Positions 31,123-39,762 of a stretch of 64,000 nucleotides of DNA are shown here, in pieces. The notes under the pieces were generated by a model that was not told the origin of the DNA, did no database searches, and saw only the letters and a list, made by a program, of their open reading frames with translations. The DNA is from Lederbergia panacisoli (GTDB lineage Bacteria > Bacillota > Bacilli > Bacillales > Bacillaceae_C): assembly GCF_024626525.1 (NCBI RefSeq), contig NZ_JANJGU010000001.1, forward strand, positions 523,837 to 587,836, in the 5' to 3' direction. Each line of letters opens with the position of its first letter. The first letter of the stretch is position 1. The position numbers and the translations under genes were made by a program.

Positions 31123-31159
31123 CGCATTGCCTCCTAGAAACACTGATTCACATAGTGAT

Positions 31160-31189
31160 TAGTATTTCCGTCACGGAATGGGAATAAAC
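31160..31189 (-). promoter_or_regulatory. Candidate sigma-F promoter of lonB
   Basis: Minus strand GTTTA, 15-bp spacer, GGAAATACTA fits the published sigma-F consensus GYWTA-N15-GGNRANANTW at every specified position. It is 38 bp upstream of the lonB start, consistent with forespore expression of lonB in B. subtilis. Confidence 0.75.
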
Positions 31190-31280
31190 CGAGTTTTTTC
31201 CACTTCTAAAAAAACCCAAACGGTGAGACCCGGCTGAAGCCTTAGCACGGGTACTGTGAGAGTACTATTAAAAAGCAGTT

Positions 31281-31421
31281 TTTCCCGTAGTTTTGGTCTT
31301 GATGAGGTTTGAATCGAGGCTCAAAAACGGTTTTCCAATGATTTCAGTCCCGATTGGGTTCGAATCGAGACTCAAAAACATTTATCCAATGATTTCAGTC
31401 CTGATTGGGTTCGAATCGAGA
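31281..31421. repeat. 51-bp tandem repeat between lonB and clpX
   Basis: Two full 51-bp units (31311-31361, 31362-31412), each starting GAATCGAG, are flanked by a diverged partial unit on the left and a 9-bp stub on the right. 51 bp is 17 codons, so one plus-strand frame reads as 17-residue repeats. That frame has no convincing ribosome site, so I treat it as a non-coding repeat. The rest of this 450-bp gap holds the lonB promoter and clpX terminator. Confidence 0.75.
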
Positions 31422-31496
31422 CGAAAATCGCTTAACCCCAACGGAAAGCGAAGCAACTGGAACGAAAATCAGCGGACATTTTTCAAAAAATAATAC

Positions 31497-31538
31497 AAAA
31501 AAAGGGATGCCCCTAAAAGTAATACTTTTGAGGCATCC
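31497..31538 (-). terminator. clpX terminator
   Basis: Minus-strand GGATGCCtCAAAAGT pairs with ACTTTTAgGGGCATCC, followed by a run of T. It is 38 bp past the clpX stop. Confidence 0.85.
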
Positions 31539-31575
31539 TCTTTATTTGTGAAAAAATCCAGAATTTCCACATTTA

Positions 31576-32841
31576 TTATGCAGATGTTTTTTCTGTACCT
31601 TTTATGATTGTTCCATCTTCAAGAACAAGTTTTGGCGGTTTGTTATTGACTACTGAATCTTTTGTAATGATACATTTTGTAATATCATCACGTGATAGCA
31701 ACTCAAACATTACATCAAGCATTATTGTCTCGATAATGGAGCGAAGACCGCGTGCACCAGTTTTTCTTTCGATTGCCTTTTTCGCAATTTCATGAAGGGC
31801 CTCGTCTTCAAACTCAAGTTCTACATTATCAAGTTCAAGCATCTTTTGATATTGTTTAACAAGCGCATTTTTAGGCTTAGTTAAAATTTCAATCAACGCT
31901 TCTTCATCTAATTGCTCCAAACTTGCAATTACCGGCAAACGTCCGATAAATTCCGGAATTAAGCCAAATCGAAGTAAATCTTCAGGAAGGACTTTCGTAA
32001 GCAATCCTTTACTGCTTACTTCTTCCTGCTTAACATCCGATCCAAATCCAATGACCTTTTGGCCCAATCTACGTTTAATAATTTGTTCTACACCATCAAA
32101 GGCACCACCACAAATGAACAAAATATTAGTTGTATCAATTTGGATAAATTCCTGATGAGGATGTTTGCGGCCGCCTTGTGGAGGTACGCTCGCCACAGTT
32201 CCCTCTAATATTTTCAATAAGGCTTGCTGAACTCCTTCGCCTGACACATCACGTGTAATGGAAGGATTTTCAGATTTACGGGCAATCTTATCGATTTCAT
32301 CGATATAAATAATCCCTCTTTCAGCCTTTTCAACGTCATAATCTGCTGCTTGAATTAACTTAAGCAGAATATTTTCTACATCCTCACCAACATACCCTGC
32401 TTCTGTTAAGGAAGTCGCATCAGCAATGGCAAACGGCACATTAAGAATTCGTGCCAATGTTTGGGCAAGAAGTGTTTTCCCGCTCCCTGTAGGACCAATT
32501 AAACAAATATTACTTTTCGCAAGCTCTACATCATCAATCTTACTGTTGGAATTAATCCTTTTATAATGATTATAAACAGCTACGGCGAGAGATTTTTTTG
32601 CTTGATCTTGGCCAATTACGTATTCCTTTAATATTTCACGTATTTCCAGAGGTTTCGGTACATCCTTAAATTCTACTTCTTCTTCAGTTCCAAGCTCTTC
32701 CTCAACTATTTCAGTACATAGTTCAATACATTCGTCACATATATATACACCAGGGCCAGCAACTAATTTGCGGACCTGTTCTTGTGTTTTTCCACAAAAG
32801 GAACATTTAAGTTGCCCTTTTTCCTCATTAAACTTAAACAT
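31576..32841 (-). CDS. clpX: ClpX, ATPase subunit of ClpXP protease
   Basis: 421 residues. The N-terminal zinc domain has CSFCG (about 15) and CDECIELC (about 35). Walker A is GPTGSGKT (about 117), and the ClpP-docking loop contains IGF (in KVIGFGSD, about 268). Sensor 2 lies near GARGLRSI. It unfolds substrates for ClpP. It follows tig, from which it is separated by a terminator, so it has its own promoter in the 222-bp gap. Confidence 0.98.
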   Translation of the reverse strand: MFKFNEEKGQLKCSFCGKTQEQVRKLVAGPGVYICDECIELCTEIVEEELGTEEEVEFKDVPKPLEIREILKEYVIGQDQAKKSLAVAVYNHYKRINSNSKIDDVELAKSNICLIGPTGSGKTLLAQTLARILNVPFAIADATSLTEAGYVGEDVENILLKLIQAADYDVEKAERGIIYIDEIDKIARKSENPSITRDVSGEGVQQALLKILEGTVASVPPQGGRKHPHQEFIQIDTTNILFICGGAFDGVEQIIKRRLGQKVIGFGSDVKQEEVSSKGLLTKVLPEDLLRFGLIPEFIGRLPVIASLEQLDEEALIEILTKPKNALVKQYQKMLELDNVELEFEDEALHEIAKKAIERKTGARGLRSIIETIMLDVMFELLSRDDITKCIITKDSVVNNKPPKLVLEDGTIIKGTEKTSA

Positions 32842-32993
32842 TGAATCTCACCCCTTTTAAAAGCTACAACTACTACATTCATCGAAATGTCAATAGTTAT
32901 GTAATGCATTGTAACATATTATTCCGATTAAAACCCGTAAAAAACATTCAAAAAACATCCATATTTATTCCAGTTATGTATTCGCTTTGGATA

Positions 32994-33025
32994 AAACAAG
33001 GCACGAACATTACCGTGCCTTGTTT
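32994..33025 (-). terminator. tig terminator
   Basis: A 12-bp perfect stem (AAACAAGGCACG with CGTGCCTTGTTT) in the tig-clpX gap, 38 bp past the tig stop. The T run on the minus strand is short, so some read-through into clpX is possible. Confidence 0.7.
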
Positions 33026-33063
33026 ATCTTGAGTCTTATATCTTATGTTAGTGTTAGTTATTA

Positions 33064-34353
33064 TTATGCACCAGTTTTGCTGTTTTCAACAAGAAATTCA
33101 ACTGCTTTTTGAACTTTTAAGTCTGCTTTGACGTTTTCCAAGTTTCCGCTAAGAAGTTTCTTAATTTCTTCAAGATCCATTTGGTAAGCTTCAGCCATTT
33201 TATTCATTTCTTCGTTAACGGATTCTTCGCCAACTTCAATATTTTCTGCCTTAGCGATAGCTTCTAACGTTAAGTTTGTACGCACGCGTTTTTCTGCATC
33301 TTCTTTCATTTGAGCGCGTAGAGCATCTTTGTCTTGGCCTGAGAACTGGAAGTAAAGATCAAGATTCATTCCTTGCATTTGTAAACGTTGTTCAAACTCC
33401 TGCATCATTCTGTCAACTTCAGTTTCCACCATGATTTCTGGAATTTCAACTTCAGCATTTTCAGTTGCTTTCTCTACAAGCTCGTCGCGGAGTTTTTGCT
33501 CTGCTTCGTTTTTCTTGCTCTCAGTTAAGCGATTTTTAATGGATGCTTTCAAATCATCAAGAGTTTCTGCTTCTTCATCCACATCTTTCGCAAATTCATC
33601 ATCAAGTTCAGGCAGCTCTTTCGATTTAATTTCATGAACTTTAACCTTAAATACGGCTGGTTTTCCAGCTAATTCCTCTGCATGGTACTCTTCAGGGAAT
33701 GTTACTTCTACATCTTTCTCTTCGCCAGCCTTTAAGCCAACCAATTGATCTTCAAAGCCTGGGATAAATGAACCTGATCCAATTTCTAGAGAGTAATTTT
33801 CAGATTTACCTCCTTCAAATGGTTCCCCATCAACATAACCATCAAAGTCAATGACAACCGTATCTCCTTGAGCAACTTCGCCTTCTTCTTTTACGACTAG
33901 CTCAGCTTGGCGTTCTTGGAGTCTTGTTAATTCAGCGTCAACATCTTCATCTGTAACGTCAGTGTTCATTTTTTCCGCTTCAAGACCTTTATATTCACCT
34001 AGCTTCACTTCAGGCTTTACTTGAACAGTCGCTTTAAAAATAAGTTCTTTCCCTTTTTCCATTTGCTCAATCTCGATGTCAGGGCGATCAATTGGCTCAA
34101 TGCCTGTGTCTTCAATAGCCGCTATGTATGCATCCGGCAAAATTGCATCTAGTGCATCTTGGTATAGACTTTCCACTCCAAAGCGTTTTTCAAACATTGA
34201 TCTTGGAATTCTACCTTTACGAAATCCTGGAATATTTACTTGCTTGGACACTTTTTTAAATGCAACCTCTAGACCATTTGTTACTGTTTCAACATCTACT
34301 TCTACTGTTAAAACACCTTTATTTCCTTCAAGCTTTTCCCATTTTGCGCTCAT
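33064..34353 (-). CDS. tig: Trigger factor (ribosome-associated chaperone)
   Basis: 429 residues from the ATG at 34353 (GGAGG 8 nt upstream). The N-terminal ribosome-binding domain carries the signature segment [20 protein letters not shown] (about 39-58). The FKBP-type prolyl isomerase domain covers about 150-245 ([19 protein letters not shown]) and the C-terminal helical cradle follows. Canonical length and order next to clpX. Confidence 0.97.
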   Translation of the reverse strand: MSAKWEKLEGNKGVLTVEVDVETVTNGLEVAFKKVSKQVNIPGFRKGRIPRSMFEKRFGVESLYQDALDAILPDAYIAAIEDTGIEPIDRPDIEIEQMEKGKELIFKATVQVKPEVKLGEYKGLEAEKMNTDVTDEDVDAELTRLQERQAELVVKEEGEVAQGDTVVIDFDGYVDGEPFEGGKSENYSLEIGSGSFIPGFEDQLVGLKAGEEKDVEVTFPEEYHAEELAGKPAVFKVKVHEIKSKELPELDDEFAKDVDEEAETLDDLKASIKNRLTESKKNEAEQKLRDELVEKATENAEVEIPEIMVETEVDRMMQEFEQRLQMQGMNLDLYFQFSGQDKDALRAQMKEDAEKRVRTNLTLEAIAKAENIEVGEESVNEEMNKMAEAYQMDLEEIKKLLSGNLENVKADLKVQKAVEFLVENSKTGA

Positions 34354-34500
34354 ATTCATTACCTCCAACAATATATAATCGTTTCTTAATTTTCTATTTT
34401 ATAGAAACTGCCGTATGTAAAACCACTTTCGGATTATGTATCCACAGTTCGGCATAACCATTATATTATACCACAGCTTGAATCCTTTCAACAATTGTAG

Positions 34501-35511
34501 TCATAGAATAGGCGAAGAAATTTCTTCTAAAGTTAATAAATAGGAAAAAGCATTAACCATTTCTTCACTATTCACCCCGAAATTATTCGCTATTTTTTCT
34601 TTATTCCATTGTTCTCCATACAACTCATATCCCATACAACGATAAGCTGCAGCCCATAATTTTGGATCAGTCTTACCTAATTCAAATGGATAAAGAATAA
34701 AAGCGTGCCTGTCATTCATTTCTTTTAGCTGTTCTAACAATACTGGATTGTGATCTCCCAAGTGGTATTCAAGGTTTTTATTTATTTCTACAAATAAAGG
34801 AATATCATGAACTTGTAAAAGATTAGCCGGAATAAATTCACCTTCAAATGTTAGTTTTTTTACATACACGACTTTTTCAATTTTATTTTCACGTAATACA
34901 TTTAGCACAATCGTTTTTAGAAAAGGGTGTGTACTATTGTCTGAAAGCATATTAATTAATGAATCTAAATAAGGATGAATATTTTTATCAGCGAGACTAC
35001 CCAATTGGATTGTTTGCTCATACAAGTCAGTACTATTAAAAATACCTGGGTCCATTGAAAATTCATCGGAATAATCATGTTTACCATTTTCAACAACTTT
35101 TTTACTTAATTGTAAAAGAGTTAAAAAATGCTCAGCCTTATGTGCTGGCACTTCTTTTTCATCAAATAAAGCCTCTATCGTATCAATTACGTATTGATGC
35201 TCATTTAATTGAATTAAAATCATTAAATAGACATCAATGATTTCAAAATAATTACCGATTCCTTCTCGCAAAACTTCCTCAGCTACAATTCTCGCTTCCG
35301 CGTAATCTCCGTTTTCGTATAAGGCTGCAAGAAAAGCTGAATTGATATGAGGATCTGGATCACTCATTTCCTTGGCCCGACGGAGTAATTGTACCGCTTC
35401 ATCAAAATTATGCGCTTCTAAACAAGCAATCCCTTTTTCATAATATCTTTGTTTTAAACCCGGGAATGGTATAACTTTACCTGTTTCGTGATCACTTTGA
35501 TCTCGTTTCAT
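34501..35511 (-). CDS. ysoA: TPR-repeat protein YsoA
   Basis: 336 residues from the ATG at 35511. Helical repeats near the N-terminus (YYEKGIACLEAHNFDEAV, then the DPHINSAFLAALYENGDY segment) are tetratricopeptide-like. A longer helical scaffold and a C-terminal YELYGEQWNKEKIANNFG region that resembles a winged-helix segment follow. In B. subtilis ysoA lies directly upstream of tig. The ribosome site (GGGCGG) is poor, so the start is uncertain by a few codons. Role unknown; probably a scaffold for protein contacts. Confidence 0.8.
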   Translation of the reverse strand: MKRDQSDHETGKVIPFPGLKQRYYEKGIACLEAHNFDEAVQLLRRAKEMSDPDPHINSAFLAALYENGDYAEARIVAEEVLREGIGNYFEIIDVYLMILIQLNEHQYVIDTIEALFDEKEVPAHKAEHFLTLLQLSKKVVENGKHDYSDEFSMDPGIFNSTDLYEQTIQLGSLADKNIHPYLDSLINMLSDNSTHPFLKTIVLNVLRENKIEKVVYVKKLTFEGEFIPANLLQVHDIPLFVEINKNLEYHLGDHNPVLLEQLKEMNDRHAFILYPFELGKTDPKLWAAAYRCMGYELYGEQWNKEKIANNFGVNSEEMVNAFSYLLTLEEISSPIL

Positions 35512-35597
35512 GATAGTACCGCCCATCATAAATAATTGAAAATAGTTTAACAAATCATGGAAAAGAAAACAAATTACTTCTTTTTTTAATTTTTCTA

Positions 35598-35626
35598 TTG
35601 ACTTTATTTCGCATCCTTCCTATAAT
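35598..35626 (+). promoter_or_regulatory. Promoter of tRNA-Arg
   Basis: TTGACT, 17-bp spacer, TATAAT: a near-consensus sigma-A promoter ending 20 bp before the mature tRNA. It lies in the divergent gap with ysoA. Confidence 0.85.
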
Positions 35627-35646
35627 GAAAAATGTCTTAATTAATT

Positions 35647-35720
35647 GTCCCAGTAGCTCAGCAGGATAGAGCAACAGCCTTCTAAGCTGTGGGTCGGGAG
35701 TTCGAATCTCTCCTGGGACG
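35647..35720 (+). tRNA. tRNA-Arg (anticodon TCT)
   Basis: 74 nt cloverleaf. Acceptor GTCCCAG/CTGGGAC, D-stem GCTC/GAGC, anticodon stem ACAGC/GCTGT around CTTCTAA, and T-stem GGGAG/CTCTC with loop TTCGAAT, discriminator G. CCA is not encoded. Its 3' end is the attachment site of the integrated element that follows: the last 29 bases recur exactly at 46152-46180. Confidence 0.97.
35692..35720 (+). repeat. Attachment site core, left copy (tRNA 3' end)
   Basis: 29 bp comprising the variable region, T-arm and 3' acceptor strand of tRNA-Arg, repeated exactly at 46152-46180 and with 22/29 identity at 51180-51208. The integrase gene starts 134 bp to the right. Confidence 0.9.
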
Positions 35721-35853
35721 CTAATGAAAAGGGCGATAAAGCCCGCCAAATCAACCTTTTACATCGCATAGTGAAACGGTCAGTACAACGGTCACCTAAG
35801 AAATTACACCCGTTATTGACTTATATCACTTTCGATATAGGAGGTTTTTTGTT

Positions 35854-36885
35854 GTGACCAAAAGAAAAGGATTATTAGATGTTGAAGTTGATGTAAGAGG
35901 ATTATTAGGTGGATTAACTGAAACTAGTTCACCCGCTAAAAAAGCGAAAGCAAAAACAAAACAGCATGAGGTAAATAACGGCGCCATGTTGATTTCTGAT
36001 GCTCTTGATACCATTAAAAGGCAAATGAAGGTAAGTGGCAATAGGAGCCGAACCATAAGTGATTATGTTCTTCATGTAGAGCATTTTCAAAGCATAACAA
36101 ATGTAAAATATGTTGAGGATATTACCGCCGCCGCCATATATAAATGGTTAGATAGTATGAACGTTAGTAATCAGACAAAATTAATTCGATTGAAATGTCT
36201 AAAGGCTTTCCTTTCCCGCTGTTTTGATAATGGTTGGATTCAAATAAAGTTTTGGAAGACCATTAATATTAAGATTGACCAAAAGGTTAAAGAAGGCGCC
36301 ACAGAGCGTGAAGTTAATGTATTGCTCTCTTTACTAGACCTTAGTAATTTCATTCAATTAAGGGATGCTGTGGCCGTCCTAGTGATGTATAAAACAGGTA
36401 TTCGAATTGGTACATTGACTCAACTTGAAGAACGTCATATAGACTTCAACAACAATGTGCTAAATTTAGAAGGTAGCATAATGAAAAATCATCAGCAAAT
36501 TAAATTGCCTTTTAATGACTTACTGAAACAACTGTTAGGTATACTTATAAAACAGAATGCCGTGATTAGAAATGCATATGGTAAGAAAAATAGCTTGGTA
36601 TTTATTACAAAATACGGTGATGTTATTTCAACCTCCCCAACTCATAATAATATCCAGAAGCGGCTAAATAAATATTCCAAGATGTATGGTTTAAAAAATA
36701 TCAATCCTCATGCTTTAAGAAGGGGATTTGCGAAATCATTGCTTGATAAAGGGGCAAACATTGCAATGATATCTAAGGCATTGGGGCATAGTGATTTATC
36801 TGTAACTACAAAATACCTGCACTTGGATGTTGATGAAGTGGCAAATAACCTTCGTTCATATTTAGGGGACGATGAAAATGATTAA
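35854..36885 (+). CDS. Tyrosine integrase of the tRNA-Arg element
   Basis: 343 residues from a GTG with AGGAGG 9 nt upstream. An SAM-like core-binding domain spans about 50-135 (SGNRSRTISDYVLHVEHF). The catalytic domain shows Arg in TGIRIGTLTQL (about 190), HxxR in HALRRGF (about 288), His in LGHSDLS and the nucleophile Tyr in TKYLHLD (about 325). The N-terminal 45 residues are Lys-rich and may form an arm-binding region. Its location beside the tRNA attachment site makes it the enzyme for this element. A decayed relative of its C-terminus lies at 48358. Confidence 0.95.
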   Translation: MTKRKGLLDVEVDVRGLLGGLTETSSPAKKAKAKTKQHEVNNGAMLISDALDTIKRQMKVSGNRSRTISDYVLHVEHFQSITNVKYVEDITAAAIYKWLDSMNVSNQTKLIRLKCLKAFLSRCFDNGWIQIKFWKTINIKIDQKVKEGATEREVNVLLSLLDLSNFIQLRDAVAVLVMYKTGIRIGTLTQLEERHIDFNNNVLNLEGSIMKNHQQIKLPFNDLLKQLLGILIKQNAVIRNAYGKKNSLVFITKYGDVISTSPTHNNIQKRLNKYSKMYGLKNINPHALRRGFAKSLLDKGANIAMISKALGHSDLSVTTKYLHLDVDEVANNLRSYLGDDEND

Positions 36886-36919
36886 TTAGCCCGCCACTAG
36901 CGTTATAAAAGATAAGATA

Positions 36920-36963
36920 GGAAAGCCATCTGAGAAGTGTTAAATGCATCAGGTGGCTTTTCC
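36920..36963 (+). terminator. Integrase terminator
   Basis: GGAAAGCCATCTGA pairs with TCAGGTGGCTTTTCC around a 15-nt loop, 34 bp after the integrase stop. T-rich right arm. Also positioned to end the convergent leftward transcript. Confidence 0.6.
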
Positions 36964-36988
36964 ATTTGTAAGGAGTGGGCTTTTATGT

Positions 36989-37633
36989 CTAACTGGACAG
37001 TAGTTCCAATGGATGCTGCTCGTAATGAATCCATGCATAGTTGATTACCTTGTTCAGAAGGAGTTCAACTTGTGCATTATCATATACAATCCAATTACCA
37101 ATCTTTTTACCCTTTGATAGGTCTAGCGGCATTTCAATCGCATTCATGATTGGATTCTTGTGTCGAAAGTCTTTCTTTTTACGAAACCATAAAGAGCGTT
37201 GAGTCTCCACATAACATAAAATGTTGTATTCGTTGCCGCCAAGCATTACTTTAAAATCAATTCCACAATTTACATCATCATAAGAACAGTAGGAAACATC
37301 ATCAAAAATATTGGATTCCCTTACTAATTGAAAAAAGTGAATCTCTCTTGCTAGGGAAGGATAAGAGCGGAACAGGCGGGCTGTAACGGCTGTCTCATCA
37401 TATCCTTTTAATGCTTCAAAATGTACAAGGAAATAATAGGAAACAAATGTGTGTTGAGAAGGAAATGTCCTATAAGTGCAAATATAGCCCCATAATGTGT
37501 ACATCATATTAGGAAAGCTACGGGCAAATTCAATCTTATTATCTTTCTCAGCGATGAACTGAGGAGATTCCGATGTTATTGCATCAATAATGTGATGGGA
37601 TGAAATGGGTACGCCTTTTATTAAATCAATCAT
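36989..37633 (-). CDS. Unrecognised protein with PD-(D/E)XK-like pattern
   Basis: 214 residues, soluble, aromatic-rich. No family recognised with certainty. The run LAREIHFFQL (about 94), GIDFKVMLGGNEY (about 128) and ILCYVETQRS followed by a basic KKKDFRHK has the Glu-x(n)-Asp-x(n)-Glu spacing of a PD-(D/E)XK nuclease core, although the usual final Lys is not clear. It is last of three leftward genes (XRE regulator, RNase H-like, this), 52 bp after the RNase H-like gene. A nuclease or a degenerate nuclease fold is my best guess, at low certainty. Confidence 0.55.
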   Translation of the reverse strand: MIDLIKGVPISSHHIIDAITSESPQFIAEKDNKIEFARSFPNMMYTLWGYICTYRTFPSQHTFVSYYFLVHFEALKGYDETAVTARLFRSYPSLAREIHFFQLVRESNIFDDVSYCSYDDVNCGIDFKVMLGGNEYNILCYVETQRSLWFRKKKDFRHKNPIMNAIEMPLDLSKGKKIGNWIVYDNAQVELLLNKVINYAWIHYEQHPLELLSS

Positions 37634-37685
37634 ATATTTTCCCCGCTACTAAGTTGTTTGTATTTGTATACTCTACTGTTGTAAG

Positions 37686-38168
37686 TTAAAAAAGTTTAGC
37701 CATGCTATGCACATCAATATTTAAATCACATTGCTGTTGAATTGCGAGTTTGGCCAATCTGTCACATTCCTCAATATATGGATTGTTGCCGTCAGCACCT
37801 ATAAATAAAAACTGGATTTCATGGTGCTGTATCAGTTCAAGTAGTTCCATCCATAAGTCCTGATTTTCTATCCTTTTCCCCTTGGCATTCTTCCAACCTT
37901 TTTGAATCCACCTAACATGCCAACTGTTTACAAAGCAATCAACAATGTATTTTGAACAACAAAACAATGTTATTTTATGCTCCTCTTTAAGCTTCTTTAG
38001 GACTTCAATACATGCAAATAGATGCATTCTGTTATTGGTACTTTCCTTAATATAGGAAGATAAGGCGACCTCTTTCCCATCTTCCTTATTAACAATGATT
38101 GCTGCCCATCCTCCTGGTCCAGGGTTCCCAGAACAGGCACCGTCTAAATAAATGGTTAATTCCTTCAT
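37686..38168 (-). CDS. RNase HI-fold protein lacking two catalytic acids
   Basis: 160 residues from the ATG at 38168 (AAAGGAG 10 nt upstream); the longer frame runs into the regulator gene. The fold is clearly RNase HI: YLDGACSGNPGPGGWAAI keeps the first Asp, and IEECDRLAKLA keeps the last Asp. The Glu of NNRMEL is His (NNRMHLF), the Asp of TDSQYV is Cys (FCCSKYI), and the His of the mobile loop is Asp (FIGADGNN). Two of four metal ligands and the flap His are therefore changed. It probably binds RNA/DNA hybrids without normal cleavage, or uses altered chemistry (inference). The stop of the XRE gene is 7 bp upstream. Confidence 0.85.
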   Translation of the reverse strand: MKELTIYLDGACSGNPGPGGWAAIIVNKEDGKEVALSSYIKESTNNRMHLFACIEVLKKLKEEHKITLFCCSKYIVDCFVNSWHVRWIQKGWKNAKGKRIENQDLWMELLELIQHHEIQFLFIGADGNNPYIEECDRLAKLAIQQQCDLNIDVHSMAKLF

Positions 38169-38175
38169 TTTTCCT

Positions 38176-38745
38176 CTACTCCTTTCTCGCAAGTTGTTGT
38201 AATGCCAACTGCGCCCTTTTGCCCATACTAATCTTGTCGTTGATAATATGAGTTTGATACTCAATAAGTTTTACTAATCCGTATAATTCAGGATAGCTGA
38301 GTTTAAGGTGTATTGTTTCTGGTACTGAAAAGTCTTGGAAGTCTATAAGTTCTTTTCCTTCCCTTCGAACATTAATATCAATAGTAAGTTCGTAATCAGG
38401 GTGGTGGAAAGTAGTATCTGATATTTCCACCATACTTTTTCCAATGAAAAAGGGTACAGGATTATTAGCATAATAATCATCGGAAAAGACTTCGACTGGA
38501 ACACCATAAAAATTTGCTAAGCCTTTAAGGGTATTCATTGTTGGTTCTGGTTGTTTTTCCTCTAAATAATGAAGCCCTTGATAGGATAGAACCTCACTAT
38601 TTTCCACTACACGTTTTTTGGAAAACTCCTTTGGGAACAGTTTGTTTAATTCCAATCGAATATACTTTAACCTTTGAGCATTATTCATTGCAGAAAGAAG
38701 CTTCAGCTCCTCGTTTGCAATCGTTCTTCCTTCATTTAATGACAT
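38176..38745 (-). CDS. XRE-family regulator
   Basis: 189 residues from the ATG at 38745 (AGAGGTG 6 nt upstream). A helix-turn-helix of the XRE type spans about 20-90 (KYIRLELNKLF..., SYQGLHYLEEKQ, MNTLKGLANFYGVPVEVFSDD). The rest is a beta-rich C-terminal domain of unknown role. It is divergent from a sigma-like gene with overlapping promoters, the layout of a phage-type lysis/lysogeny or maintenance switch. It probably represses its own operon and the divergent gene (inference). Confidence 0.8.
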   Translation of the reverse strand: MSLNEGRTIANEELKLLSAMNNAQRLKYIRLELNKLFPKEFSKKRVVENSEVLSYQGLHYLEEKQPEPTMNTLKGLANFYGVPVEVFSDDYYANNPVPFFIGKSMVEISDTTFHHPDYELTIDINVRREGKELIDFQDFSVPETIHLKLSYPELYGLVKLIEYQTHIINDKISMGKRAQLALQQLARKE

Positions 38746-38764
38746 ATCCATCACCTCTAAATAA

Positions 38765-38805
38765 AGAATAATATTAATTGACATAAAAGGCAAGTGTTTT
38801 ATAAT
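38765..38805. promoter_or_regulatory. Overlapping divergent promoters of the element's switch
   Basis: Plus strand: TTGACA (38778-38783), 16-bp spacer, TATAAT (38800-38805), a near-perfect sigma-A promoter for the sigma-like gene. Minus strand: TTGCCT (38788-38793), 17-bp spacer, TATTCT (38765-38770) for the XRE gene. The -35 boxes overlap spatially, so polymerases or a repressor bound at one would block the other. Confidence 0.7.
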
Positions 38806-38841
38806 ATTGTTATAAAGTACCTTATATAAAGAGGGGTTAAT

Positions 38842-39762
38842 ATGAAAACTGAAGATGAAAAATTCATGAAAGCTGTTGAAAACTTTTGCAAAGGAATGAC
38901 TATCTTTATAAAGCAACTAATGAGGGTACACCTTAATATTGAAAGAAATGGAACTTCAGGCATTCTGAAAATAGGGTCAACGGATAGTCTACTATTAATG
39001 CAACAACAAGTAGTTCAACATCGCCTTGATAAAGTTTCATTGGAATATGGCTTGCAGAATGCTGCTGATGAGCTTGCAAAAAAGGAATTGCTTCAATTAA
39101 GTTACCTTTTTGATACTTCATATACAGGAAGAATCAATAAACCAAGTCCTGAATCCGTATATGATAACATTGCGGTTCAATACTGTATTCATAATGCCAT
39201 TGTCAGCAATCTGAATGGGGTTTATGATGGAGATTTCAATCAGTATAAGGAAGATGCGTTCCAAGAGGCTTTTTTCATGGTTAATGAGCTAATAAAGCCA
39301 TTTTTAAAGGAAGGAAGCGCAGTAAAAGAAACCGATAATGAATTATTTTGGAAATTTATCATGCATATAAAGAAGATGCTACCTAGAATGATGCGGCATT
39401 GGTATTTGACCAAAATAAAGCATTTTAAATACAGAAGAAAAGTGGTTGAGAAGCAAAAAAGGTATGAAAAGGTAAAAATATTATCTTTGGATTATAAAAA
39501 GCATCAGATGAAAACAAGCATGATTCCAACAAGCACACTGGCAGATAAATATGGTGGGCCGCTAGCAGAACAAACATATGATACATTGATTCAGATTGTG
39601 AAAGAAAATAATACACAATATGCTGAGTACATGAACAAACATTATTACGAGGGTAAGACACACCGAGAGATAGCTGTTGAATGCGCAACAAAGGAAGGAA
39701 CAGTGAAGTCTGGAGTATCCAGAGGGGTTAACTACTTAAGAAATAAATTTCATGTTTCTTAA
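38842..39762 (+). CDS. Sigma-70-like transcription factor of the element
   Basis: 306 residues. The C-terminus (about 268-303: YYEGKTHREIAVECATKEGT then VKSGVSRGVNYLRNKF) is a sigma region-4 helix-turn-helix. An upstream helical segment with DAFQEAFFMVNELIKPF followed by aromatic-rich helices and KHFKYRRK resembles region 2. The N-terminal 90 residues match nothing I know. GAGGGG precedes the ATG. It could direct RNA polymerase to the element's own late genes. Alternative: a phage-type sigma-like activator without core binding. Confidence 0.7.
   Translation: MKTEDEKFMKAVENFCKGMTIFIKQLMRVHLNIERNGTSGILKIGSTDSLLLMQQQVVQHRLDKVSLEYGLQNAADELAKKELLQLSYLFDTSYTGRINKPSPESVYDNIAVQYCIHNAIVSNLNGVYDGDFNQYKEDAFQEAFFMVNELIKPFLKEGSAVKETDNELFWKFIMHIKKMLPRMMRHWYLTKIKHFKYRRKVVEKQKRYEKVKILSLDYKKHQMKTSMIPTSTLADKYGGPLAEQTYDTLIQIVKENNTQYAEYMNKHYYEGKTHREIAVECATKEGTVKSGVSRGVNYLRNKFHVS

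Noticed and set aside
31293..31493. Open frame of 17-residue repeats between lonB and clpX as a gene
   Set aside because: No ribosome site, opposite to both neighbours, and openness is explained by a 51-bp repeat unit.
35555..35749. Minus-strand frame covering tRNA-Arg
   Set aside because: It runs antisense through the tRNA and its promoter; protein is low-complexity translation of tRNA sequence.
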